Positions 25,001 to 32,614 of a DNA stretch of 59,453 nucleotides are shown here, one piece after another. Where the stretch lies: NCBI RefSeq assembly GCF_029946185.1, contig NZ_JAQSEA010000294.1, positions 1-59,453 of the forward strand, written 5' to 3'. This DNA is from Prosthecobacter sp. Its GTDB lineage: Bacteria; Verrucomicrobiota; Verrucomicrobiia; Verrucomicrobiales; Verrucomicrobiaceae. Each line of letters opens with the position of its first letter. Position 1 is the stretch's first letter. Made by a program: the position numbers and the translations under genes. The notes beneath the pieces were generated by a model. It was not told the DNA's origin. It worked only from the letters and a program-made list of their open reading frames with translations, and searched no databases.

Positions 25001-26479
25001 ATGAAGAAGATCATTATCCTTTTGGTTGTCCTCGTCGCAATCGCTGGCACCGCCTATTTTCAGTCCAACAAGCGCAATTCGCGCCTGAATCGTTCCGTCA
25101 CGAACGTGAAATCGAGGGAGCTGTTGTTCCCCGATTTTGACATCAACGGCATCAAAAAAATCCGAATCAAAGAGGACAAGTCTGAGACTACCCTCGCCGT
25201 CCAGAATGACACCTGGGTCGTCCTTGAGCGTGCGGGGTATCCCTTGGAGAAAGAGAAGCTCCAGACCGCGCTGATGAGCCTCAAGTATGAAAAGATCAAA
25301 GGCAGCCGCCAGATCGGCAAGGATTCCTGGGGCAAGGTGGGGGTGAACTCTCCCGGAAATGCCACCGTCTCTGGCGCGGGTACTCTCGTTGAGTTATTCG
25401 ACGACAAGGACGTTCTGAAATACTCTTTTGTGCTGGGCGGGCAGGTGACCAGTTCTGGCGGCTCTAACAACGACCAGATGCAAATGTTTGGCGGGCCTAA
25501 GGGAGACCGTTTCATCCGCATCCAGGGAGAAGACACCATCTGGGAGATCAATGACCAACTGCCCGATCTGGTGACCAAGCCAGACGCCTGGCTGGCGAAA
25601 GGTTTTTTTGACGTGCAGAAGCTAAAGTCTGTCGAAGTCACCGCCGCAAAACCGGCTGACTCGTGGAAAGCCGCCCGTGCAGATGAAACGGGAGATTTCA
25701 CCCTCGAAGGCGCCGGGCCTGGTGAAAGCATCGATGCTGGTAAGGTCTCGCTGGGCACGTTGCTCTCCAGCCCGACTTTCAACGACGTGCTCCCCAAGGA
25801 CAAGGCTGCCGCCATCATGAAAGACGCAGTGAAGGCAAAGCTGGTCACCTTCGATGGCTTCACCTACAATATCCAGGCTGTGAAGAAGGCCGGGCAGGGG
25901 GATGGAGACAAGTACCACCTCACCATGACTGTCAGTGCCGACCTTCCCAAGGAACGCGCCGCCGTGAAGGACGAAAAGCCTGAAGACAAAAAGAAAAACG
26001 ACGAAGCTTTCGCCGAAGCAAAGAAGACTTTGGAGGGGAAACTAGCCAATGAGAAGAGATTCGAAGGCTGGGTCTATGAGGTTACTGAATACACCGTCAG
26101 CAGCCTTTTGAAGAAGCGCGCTGAAATTCTCGGCGCACCTATGCCGGCGAATCAGCAGGCCCCTGCCGCAAGTGGCAATGCCAGTCCTTCCGGGCTGCCC
26201 GATATCAAAAAGATGATTCCCGGCCTGAACTTGGCTCCGCCCACACCCGTGCCAAGCAGCCCAGCCGCTCCTGTTGCGAATTCCGCGCCTCCCATGAGCG
26301 TGACCACGCCTGCCGTTCCATTGCCTGCAGCGCCTAAAACGGAGATCAAGCCTGCCCCGGCACCAGAAGCCAATCCCATCACAGGTGAAAAACCTGCGGT
26401 ACCAGCACCTGCTCTGGAATCTAGCAAACCAGCGGCACCTGCTCCTTCTGTGGAGCCTATCCAACCTGCGAAGCCTTAA
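25001..26479 (+). CDS. DUF4340-family membrane-anchored protein
   Basis: A 492-residue protein. An N-terminal signal-anchor (MKKIIILLVVLVAIAGTAYF) is followed by the DUF4340 region (LLFPDFDINGIKKIRIKED, then NDTWVVLERAGYPLEKEKL), a family found beside GldG-like ABC systems. The last 110 residues are a Pro/Ala/Ser-rich low-complexity tail that looks disordered and may span the periplasm. The function is not known; the neighbours suggest a periplasmic accessory of the exporter. It is the last gene, followed by a terminator. Confidence 0.88.
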   Translation: MKKIIILLVVLVAIAGTAYFQSNKRNSRLNRSVTNVKSRELLFPDFDINGIKKIRIKEDKSETTLAVQNDTWVVLERAGYPLEKEKLQTALMSLKYEKIKGSRQIGKDSWGKVGVNSPGNATVSGAGTLVELFDDKDVLKYSFVLGGQVTSSGGSNNDQMQMFGGPKGDRFIRIQGEDTIWEINDQLPDLVTKPDAWLAKGFFDVQKLKSVEVTAAKPADSWKAARADETGDFTLEGAGPGESIDAGKVSLGTLLSSPTFNDVLPKDKAAAIMKDAVKAKLVTFDGFTYNIQAVKKAGQGDGDKYHLTMTVSADLPKERAAVKDEKPEDKKKNDEAFAEAKKTLEGKLANEKRFEGWVYEVTEYTVSSLLKKRAEILGAPMPANQQAPAASGNASPSGLPDIKKMIPGLNLAPPTPVPSSPAAPVANSAPPMSVTTPAVPLPAAPKTEIKPAPAPEANPITGEKPAVPAPALESSKPAAPAPSVEPIQPAKP

Positions 26480-26508
26480 GGCTCAAGCCGCCAGATTGTT
26501 TTCCCCAA

Positions 26509-26541
26509 AACGGAGTGATGCCTCGCATCACTCCGTTTTTT
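26509..26541 (+). terminator. rho-independent terminator of the Gld-like block
   Basis: CGGAGTGATG (26511-26520) pairs perfectly with CATCACTCCG (26526-26535), loop of 5 nt, then six Ts (26536-26541). The flanking AA/TT extends the stem, so it may also act leftward on the adenosyltransferase operon. Confidence 0.93.
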
Positions 26542-26584
26542 GCTTTAACTGTGCAGGAATAATTGTGACGTCTTGGCCGTAACA

Positions 26585-27145
26585 TTATTTGGATTCTGTT
26601 TGTTCACCACTTTGCTCCTCCCATCGCGCCAGAAGCCACAGCACATCTGAAAGGCGGTTGAGGAACCTGATGAGTTCTTCATTAGGCACGTGATCGGCAG
26701 TGCCTTGCAGGTCGATGACGTTGCGCTCGGCGCGGCGGCAGGCGACGCGGGCGAGGTCGGCGTAGGCACCGCTCATGACTCCGGCCTCGCCGGGAAGCGC
26801 CCAGCCCTTGAACTTCAGCGCACCGCCGGCTTCCAGCTTTGCCACCCATTCATCCAGCCAGACGACGTTGGGGGTGGAAATGCGTTCGGGGTGGGAGGCT
26901 GCATAACGGGTTTCATCGCCGGGAGGGGTAGCCAACTCTCCCATGAGTTCGATGAGCCAGCGCTGCACCTGGGGGACGATTTCTTGTGTCTCTTTCCGCA
27001 ATGCGGCGATGCGCAGCGGACCGAGGGCGGCGTTCAGTTCATCCACGGCACCGAGAGCGTGGACGCGGGGATGGGATTTGGCGAGACGACAGCCAAACAG
27101 CAGGTCGGTCTGACCTTGGTCTCCTTTACGGGTGGCGATGGACAT
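26585..27145 (-). CDS. cob(I)alamin adenosyltransferase, PduO type
   Basis: A 186-residue protein. The ATP-binding N-terminus is IATRKGDQGQTDLLFGCRLAKSHPRVHALGAVDELNA, equivalent to the family's TGDxGTT...DELN pattern, with LLFG in place of LLGG. The CRRAERNVIDL helix near residue 137 and a DVLWLLARWEE C-terminal helix complete the five-helix bundle. It makes adenosylcobalamin from cob(I)alamin and ATP. It follows the small secreted protein by 18 bp in a leftward unit. Confidence 0.92.
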   Translation of the reverse strand: MSIATRKGDQGQTDLLFGCRLAKSHPRVHALGAVDELNAALGPLRIAALRKETQEIVPQVQRWLIELMGELATPPGDETRYAASHPERISTPNVVWLDEWVAKLEAGGALKFKGWALPGEAGVMSGAYADLARVACRRAERNVIDLQGTADHVPNEELIRFLNRLSDVLWLLARWEEQSGEQTESK

Positions 27146-27163
27146 GGGAAGGGGATGACGGGG

Positions 27164-27334
27164 TTACTCGTCGGGGAATGTGCTTGGCGGTGTATCGTTA
27201 GTTGGGGCCGCCCTGGCGGGAACTGGGGGCGGAAGGGCTGCTGTTTTTCCTTTTCGACAGGCGCGCACGGTCCACCCAAACAGAAGAGTTAGCAAGAGCA
27301 GGGCAGCTAGGCGTGCGGAACGTGTGGAAAGCAT
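27164..27334 (-). CDS. 56-residue membrane or secreted protein
   Basis: A short frame between the rhomboid and adenosyltransferase genes. It starts ATG at 27334 (12 bp after the rhomboid stop) and ends TAA at 27164 (18 bp before the next start). The product begins MLSTRSARLAALLLLTLLFG, a basic head plus a hydrophobic stretch like a signal anchor, then WTVRACRKGK and a Pro/Ala/Thr-rich tail. The Cys near residue 26 has no good lipobox around it. I do not know a family. Its packing and its hydrophobic profile make it a probable gene. Confidence 0.55.
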   Translation of the reverse strand: MLSTRSARLAALLLLTLLFGWTVRACRKGKTAALPPPVPARAAPTNDTPPSTFPDE

Positions 27335-27345
27335 GTGACTTGGGC

Positions 27346-28335
27346 TCAGCCACCTTTGGCCTGGCGGTGGCGTTCCATTTCACGGCTGGCACGTTCTAAG
27401 GTGAGCTTCTCATCCGCAGTGAGGCTGTCTTTGCCGTGAAGGTTTATTTTATCCAGTAGCGGATTCACCACCTCTTCCATCCAGGCTTCCACCGACCCCA
27501 ATGGCCGTTGGGCAACCGGGGGGTGGGGATCCCTTTCGAGATTGGTCGCTGGGCGAACATTTGTGCGTGCCATGGCTGGTTTGCGCTGTTGCTGGTACTT
27601 TGTGGGCTGCCACTGGCTGGCATAAGTCAGGGGTCTGCCTCCATAGCCGAGGCTGCGTGCATAAAACCATCCCAATGCGGCACCCCCAAGATGGGCGAAA
27701 TAGGCGATATTCATCCCCTCGGGCAGGACATGAAACAAGACTCCGGCGAGACCGAAGACCAGCTGGATGATGAAGAGCCCCTTGGCCAGGGTCCAAAGCC
27801 GCAACTGCACGGGAATGATGAAGTAGATGAAAGCGGTGATTTTTTCATCGGGCATCACCATGGCGAATGCCATGAGCAAACCAAACACTGAAGCCGAGGC
27901 ACCAATCAGCGGCGTGGTAAGGTCCCCTAGCACAAGGCCATTCACCGCCATCTCCGTCGCTGCTCCCACAACGCCTGAGAGCAGGTAGATCAGGGTGAAA
28001 TGGCGGCTGCCGAACATCTGCTGCACTCCGCGACCGGCGAACCACAGCAGCATCATGTTTAGACCAAAGTGGATCACGCTGCCATGAACAAACATGTAGG
28101 TGAAGAGAGTCCAGATATTACCACGCATCAGTTCCTGCACGCTTACACCGCCCAACGGCATGTACATTTCTCCCGTCAGCGGGTGCCGGGCCCAGCCGGT
28201 CTCAAACACAAATTGGATGATGAATACTGCGACATTGATACCGAAGAACACCTGGAATGCGGTGAGCTCCCGCGCCATTCCTCCAATAGAACGGGGCGGT
28301 CCTTCACGCATGTAGTCGCGGTCATACAGGGCCAT
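27346..28335 (-). CDS. rhomboid-family intramembrane serine protease
   Basis: A 329-residue membrane protein with six to seven helices. The catalytic Ser is in GASASVFG near residue 146 and the partner His in the AHLGGAALGW segment near 215. The HFGLNMMLLWFAG helix carries the conserved HxxxN motif. Rhomboids cut single-span substrates inside the membrane. The C-terminal 80 residues (EEVVNPLLDKINLHGKDSLT...) form a soluble helical tail seen on many Bacteroidetes and Verrucomicrobia rhomboids. The ATG at 28335 is preferred to 28407. It is divergent from mgtE. Confidence 0.9.
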   Translation of the reverse strand: MALYDRDYMREGPPRSIGGMARELTAFQVFFGINVAVFIIQFVFETGWARHPLTGEMYMPLGGVSVQELMRGNIWTLFTYMFVHGSVIHFGLNMMLLWFAGRGVQQMFGSRHFTLIYLLSGVVGAATEMAVNGLVLGDLTTPLIGASASVFGLLMAFAMVMPDEKITAFIYFIIPVQLRLWTLAKGLFIIQLVFGLAGVLFHVLPEGMNIAYFAHLGGAALGWFYARSLGYGGRPLTYASQWQPTKYQQQRKPAMARTNVRPATNLERDPHPPVAQRPLGSVEAWMEEVVNPLLDKINLHGKDSLTADEKLTLERASREMERHRQAKGG

Positions 28336-28427
28336 GGGTGAATGTGCCCGTCCGTGCGCCCTGTGCGAGGTTTTTTTCGCGTTGGCGATGACAAGCGCCT
28401 CGGGCAAGCTTACGCTTGATTCGCCGC

Positions 28428-29630
28428 ATGAAACCGTCCTCTGACTCTCTGCTCGAAGCCGTGTCCCAAAGTGGTGCGCATGACGCTGCCGACCTGCTGG
28501 AACAGGCCTCGGGCGAGGATGCGGCGAAGGTACTGCAGCAACTCAACCCCCTGGTGGCGCAGCAAGTGCTGGGGGAGATGCAGGATGAGCAGCGAACTGC
28601 GGCCATGACGTTTGTCCCGCTGCGCAAGGCTAGGCAGTGGGCCAGCAATCGTGAGCACCCCGAAGACAGCGTCGGCTGGCTGATGGAGGAGCCGGTGGCG
28701 GTGTTCCGGCCTGATGCGACCGCACGAGACACCATTGAAGACGTACGCAAGCTCGCAAAGAAGGCCTTTATTACTTACGGGTACATCACGGATGAAGAGG
28801 GGCACCTGCTCGGTCTGCTGGTGATGCGTGACCTGATGCTGGCCAAGCCGGATGCCCGGCTGGCGGAGGTGATGCTGAAAGATCCGTTCAAGCTGGATCC
28901 TGACATGGAGCTGACGGAGGCGATGAAGATGGTCGTGAACAAGCACTATCCCGTCTATCCGGTGTGTAGCAAAGACGGCATTCTGCTGGGACTGGTGCGC
29001 GGACAGACATTGTTCGAGGCGCGTGCCATCGAAATTAGCGCCCAAGTTGGATCGATGGTGGGGGTTGAAAAGGAAGAACGCCTCTCCACGCCGCTGCTGC
29101 GTAGCTTGCGTTTTCGTCATCCGTGGCTGCAGATCAATCTGGTCACCTGCTTCATCGCTGCGACGGTGGTCGGGGTGTTTGAGGGGACGCTCGGCCGCTT
29201 GGTTATTCTTGCCGCATTTCTGCCGGTGCTTGCCGGCCAGTCGGGTAATACCGGCTGCCAGGCGCTAGCAGTGACCTTACGTGGCATGACTTTGGGAGAT
29301 CTGAAGCCGGGGGATGAACGTCGGCTGGTGATCAAGGAGGGGCTGCTTGGCTTGTACAATGGCATGCTTGTGGGCATTTCCGCAGGCGTCGGCATGGGGA
29401 TATATGCACGCATGAACCACAATCCCAACGCTCTCATGCTGGCATTCGTGGTGTGGGTCGCGATGACTTTTAGCTGCGTCGTCAGCGGCTTGAGCGGGGC
29501 TTTGATTCCGCTGCTGCTGAGGAAATTTGGCGCTGATCCTGCCACCGCATCCAGCATCTTCCTCACCACGGCCACGGATGTGATCAGCATGGGGACATTT
29601 CTGGGACTCGCGACGCTGCTGGTGCCATGA
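28428..29630 (+). CDS. mgtE: MgtE-type magnesium transporter
   Basis: A 400-residue protein. Domains in order: MgtE N-domain (about 1-110, AKVLQQLNPLVAQQVLGEM), a pair of CBS domains (about 115-235, with MRDLMLAKPDARLAEVM), a connecting helix, and five membrane helices (about 240-400). The pore region shows SGNTGCQALAVTLRGM, matching the family's GNxGxQ motif, and the TDVISMGTFLGLATLL end. It carries Mg2+ down its gradient, gated by the CBS/N domains. The ATG at 28428 is chosen over a TTG at 28416. It overlaps the next gene by ATGA. Confidence 0.93.
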   Translation: MKPSSDSLLEAVSQSGAHDAADLLEQASGEDAAKVLQQLNPLVAQQVLGEMQDEQRTAAMTFVPLRKARQWASNREHPEDSVGWLMEEPVAVFRPDATARDTIEDVRKLAKKAFITYGYITDEEGHLLGLLVMRDLMLAKPDARLAEVMLKDPFKLDPDMELTEAMKMVVNKHYPVYPVCSKDGILLGLVRGQTLFEARAIEISAQVGSMVGVEKEERLSTPLLRSLRFRHPWLQINLVTCFIAATVVGVFEGTLGRLVILAAFLPVLAGQSGNTGCQALAVTLRGMTLGDLKPGDERRLVIKEGLLGLYNGMLVGISAGVGMGIYARMNHNPNALMLAFVVWVAMTFSCVVSGLSGALIPLLLRKFGADPATASSIFLTTATDVISMGTFLGLATLLVP

Positions 29631-30589
29631 TCGTGTGGGGCAGAGAGCAATGGCAGGCGCACATGCAGGCACATGCCGCTCGCGTGGCTGCGCATGCGGA
29701 CGCATTTGTGGACCGCCGCAGTCGTGATGCCAAGCATCCGGTGCATGATTTTCTCTTCACGTATTACAGCTTTGCACCGGCGAAGCTCAAGCAGTGGGTG
29801 CCGCCGCATGGTGTAAGCCTGGCAGTTACCAGTGCTGATCTCGAAGCCTGCCCGTGGTGGCAAGGTGAACGATTCGTGCGGGAGAATGACCGGCTGCATC
29901 TCAACGCGCGGTTCTTCAAGCAGCGCGAGCGCGAATTTGCCGCATGGGTGGCCATGCTGTGCACGCGTATTCTCGGCAGGGCAGGGCGGTTTGCCTGCTA
30001 TGGACTGCATGAGTGGGCCATGGTGTACCGCCAGACTGCGCAGCAGGTGCGGCATCAGGGGTATGAGTTGCGGCTGCCTCCGCACGAGCTCGCCGCCTTT
30101 GTGGAATCGCTCCCTGTGTGCTGCTCACACTATGACGCGTTTCGGTTTTTCACAGCGGAGGCGCGGCCTATGAATGTGCTGCAGCCCACGCTGGACTCAC
30201 GGCCTGATCTCGAACAGGGCGCGTGTTTGCATGCGAACATGGATTTGTACAAATGGGCTTCCAAGCTCTGGCCCTGGACGGGTTCGGATCTGATTGGGGA
30301 GTGCTTTGAGCTGGCGCTGATGGGGCGTGATCTCGACATGCGTGCCAGTCCGTATGACCTGAGCGGCATGGGCTATGAGCCGGTGAGAATTGAAACCCCT
30401 GAAGGTCGTGCCGAGTATGAGCGTGAGCAGCGTGAGCTGGCGGTTAAGGCGGCGGAGCTGCGCCGGAGGCTTCTCGATCTGTGCTCGGCACTTTCACAGG
30501 TGGTCGTTGCTCATCCGCCGCCCCACCTCTTCACAGAGTCCGATGAAGGTGCGCTCGGGCAGGTTCAGCGGGCGGTTTTTGAGGGTTGA
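29627..30589 (+). CDS. conserved protein usually labelled 3-methyladenine DNA glycosylase
   Basis: A 320-residue protein. It carries HPVHDFLFTYYSFAPAKLKQWVPP near residue 45, a block I associate with an uncharacterised family often labelled 3-methyladenine glycosylase in Actinobacteria and PVC genomes, plus GLHEWAMVYRQ and HANMDLYKWASKLWPW. None of the classical AlkA HhH or Tag zinc motifs is visible, so I treat the enzyme name as unproven. It overlaps mgtE by 4 nt. Its final 96 bp overlap the 3' end of the LysR gene on the opposite strand. Confidence 0.7.
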   Translation: MIVWGREQWQAHMQAHAARVAAHADAFVDRRSRDAKHPVHDFLFTYYSFAPAKLKQWVPPHGVSLAVTSADLEACPWWQGERFVRENDRLHLNARFFKQREREFAAWVAMLCTRILGRAGRFACYGLHEWAMVYRQTAQQVRHQGYELRLPPHELAAFVESLPVCCSHYDAFRFFTAEARPMNVLQPTLDSRPDLEQGACLHANMDLYKWASKLWPWTGSDLIGECFELALMGRDLDMRASPYDLSGMGYEPVRIETPEGRAEYEREQRELAVKAAELRRRLLDLCSALSQVVVAHPPPHLFTESDEGALGQVQRAVFEG

Positions 30590-31408
30590 GACAATCCAGC
30601 GGCGCTTGAGTTTTGTTTTCGGCAACGGCAGCGCGATCAACTGGCCCGCTTCGATTTCGGTGCGTGCAATCCAGCGTGCGGCAATCGCCACGCCGATGCC
30701 CAGCTTGGCCAGCTCCACCGTAGCCTCGGAGCTGCCCAACTCGATGAAGGAGTGCAAGCGCACGCCGTTCTTGAGAAAGTACTCCTGAATCATGGAGAAG
30801 TTCAGACTGTTGCGGCTCGCCACGATGAAGGTTTCGTTTGCCGCATCTTTCAGCTTCGGGCGGGTTTGGGCCCAGCGGTGCAGCGGCGAGACGAGAAACT
30901 CCAGTTCATCATCAAAGATGGCGTGGCAGTTCAGGCGCGAGACATCCAGCGGCCGCAGGCTCACCGACAGGTCAATTTCGTTTTTTACCAGCCGGTCAAT
31001 GGTGTCCGGTGTCTCACCGCAGACGACTTTAATTTCATATAGAGGGAAGGACTCCTTGAACTCACGCAGCACGGTGGGGAGGATGAACTGGGCGGCTGCT
31101 GTGGTGCAGCCGATGTGGAGCCTGCCGCGCGGGGTCTGATCCAACGTTCCCAGCACGGCGCGTGCATGAGACATGGACTGCAGAATCGTTTCCGCATGCG
31201 GCAGCAGCTCACGGCCTGCATGTGTGAGGTGCACGTGTTTGCCCTGGCGGTGAAACAGCTTGCTGCCGAGATCTGTCTCCAGGGATTTGATGGCGTGGCT
31301 GACAGCACTCTGCGTCAGGTGCAATTCGCGTCCGGTCTGGGTGAAGCTGCCGCTGCGGGCGAGGCGCACGAAGGCGCGGAGCTGTCGGGTGTCGATGGCT
31401 TGTTCCAT
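30494..31408 (-). CDS. LysR-family transcriptional regulator, likely of nitrate assimilation
   Basis: A 304-residue regulator of normal LysR length. Residues 5-65 are the winged helix (LRAFVRLARSGSFTQTGRELHLTQSAVSHAIKSLE), followed by the linker helix and a two-lobed effector domain (LHIGCTTAAAQFILPTVLREF at 95, then IDLSVSLRPLD). The gene is divergent from the nitrate uptake and reduction genes. By analogy with cyanobacterial NtcB or other LysR nitrate regulators, I infer it activates them in response to nitrate/nitrite. The gap (31409-31498) contains two dyads that may be its sites. Its 3' end overlaps the preceding gene. Confidence 0.9.
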   Translation of the reverse strand: MEQAIDTRQLRAFVRLARSGSFTQTGRELHLTQSAVSHAIKSLETDLGSKLFHRQGKHVHLTHAGRELLPHAETILQSMSHARAVLGTLDQTPRGRLHIGCTTAAAQFILPTVLREFKESFPLYEIKVVCGETPDTIDRLVKNEIDLSVSLRPLDVSRLNCHAIFDDELEFLVSPLHRWAQTRPKLKDAANETFIVASRNSLNFSMIQEYFLKNGVRLHSFIELGSSEATVELAKLGIGVAIAARWIARTEIEAGQLIALPLPKTKLKRRWIVSTLKNRPLNLPERTFIGLCEEVGRRMSNDHL

Positions 31409-31416
31409 GAATTTTA

Positions 31417-31433
31417 TTCATACATCTATTGAA
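31417..31433. promoter_or_regulatory. TTCA-N9-TGAA dyad, candidate LysR site
   Basis: TTCA (31417-31420) and TGAA (31430-31433) form a dyad of the T-N11-A kind bound by LysR-type regulators, lying 9 bp upstream of the LysR start. Position fits autoregulation. Confidence 0.4.
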
Positions 31434-31454
31434 AAACATTGCGCTTTGTTTATA

Positions 31455-31467
31455 GCGAAATATTCGC
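31455..31467. promoter_or_regulatory. GCGAA-ATA-TTCGC palindrome, candidate operator
   Basis: A perfect 5-bp inverted repeat with a 3-bp spacer lies 32 bp upstream of the nitrate receptor start in the divergent gap. A second regulator or LysR half-site is possible. Confidence 0.4.
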
Positions 31468-31498
31468 AGATGGCCTCCGTGGTGCTGATAGGGAGGGC

Positions 31499-32614
31499 AT
31501 GTCGCAGCACTCAACAGTTTCAAAAGTCTCTCTCGCTGGAGTCGTCAAGCCGGTCCGAATCGGGTTCATCCCCCTGGTGGACTGCGCTCCGCTGCTGGTG
31601 GCCAGGCACATGGATCTGTTCAGCAAGCACGGTGTCAGAGTTGAGTTAAATTGTGAGGTCGGATGGGCCACCATTCGGGAGAAGCTGCTCTATGGGCAGC
31701 TGGATGCGGTGCATGCCATCGCCGGCCTGGTGCTGGCGCTGCGGCTTGGGCTCAGCACTCCGCCCTGTCGAGTGGTGGCTCCGTTCGTTTTCAACCTGCA
31801 TGGCAACGCCATCACCCTCAGCCGGGATCTCTGGAACCGGGGAGTGCGTGATGCCGCCAGTCTGAAAAAACTCATCCGCAGCGCATTCAGCCGCCGCTTC
31901 ACTTTTGGCATGGTGTCGCGTTACTCCTCCCACTATTTTCTCCTGCGCCAATGGCTGCAGTCAGGCGGCATTGATGTCGAAACAGACGTGCGCATCGTCG
32001 CGCTGCCTCCTACGCAGATGGCGTCCAGTCTGGCAGAGGGTCTCATTGACGGATATTGCGTCGGTGAGCCGTGGAACTCTTATGCCGTCGAGCGCGGCAT
32101 CGGCTGGGTCGCCGCCACCAGCGAACAGCTCGCTCCCGGGCACCCTGAAAAAGTCCTGCTCACGACCGAGCGCTTTGTCACCACTCATGCGGAAGAGTCG
32201 CAGGCGATCATCAATGCCTTGAAAGAGGCCTGCGAGTTCTGCGACGTCAGGGAAAACCGCCCGGAAGTCGTCCGGGTGCTGGCCGACAGCGGCTACTTCA
32301 CCGGCCACGAGAAAATTTTGCAGCGCTCCCTCGTGGGGCCGCTGGATCTCGGCTCCGACAAATCCGCCGCCGTCGAGGATTTCCACATCTTCCACCGCCG
32401 TGAGGCCAACATCCCTACGAGTGATCGCGGCCGCTGGCTGCTCGAGCAGTTTATCGCTCACGGTCTGCTTTCAAGCACCCAATACACCAAAGCTGCCTCC
32501 GCCCTGAGTGAGGCGTGGACTGCTGAACTCTATTTTCCCAAAGCCAAGGCCGCCGCCAGCAACGACCCAAAACCTGCTAAATCCAACAAACGCTCATCAA
32601 AAACCAAAGTATGA
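31499..32614 (+). CDS. cytoplasmic NrtA/CmpA-like (NasS-like) ligand-binding protein
   Basis: A 371-residue member of the nitrate/bicarbonate receptor family. The hallmark blocks match those of the next gene: [33 protein letters not shown] and [10 protein letters not shown]. There is no signal peptide or lipobox, so it should stay in the cytoplasm, as does NasS, the nitrate sensor that works with the ANTAR antiterminator NasT. No NasT gene is in the window. The ATG at 31499 is preferred over an upstream TTG (31439) because GGGAGGG (31491-31497) precedes it. The C-terminal 25 residues are Lys/Ala-rich. It overlaps nrtA by ATGA. A passive receptor for the ABC transporter is the alternative. Confidence 0.85.
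   Translation: MSQHSTVSKVSLAGVVKPVRIGFIPLVDCAPLLVARHMDLFSKHGVRVELNCEVGWATIREKLLYGQLDAVHAIAGLVLALRLGLSTPPCRVVAPFVFNLHGNAITLSRDLWNRGVRDAASLKKLIRSAFSRRFTFGMVSRYSSHYFLLRQWLQSGGIDVETDVRIVALPPTQMASSLAEGLIDGYCVGEPWNSYAVERGIGWVAATSEQLAPGHPEKVLLTTERFVTTHAEESQAIINALKEACEFCDVRENRPEVVRVLADSGYFTGHEKILQRSLVGPLDLGSDKSAAVEDFHIFHRREANIPTSDRGRWLLEQFIAHGLLSSTQYTKAASALSEAWTAELYFPKAKAAASNDPKPAKSNKRSSKTKV

Noticed and set aside
29627-30589. Confident DNA-repair glycosylase function
   Set aside because: No HhH-GPD, AlkA or Tag motif is visible; the label appears inherited from database naming.
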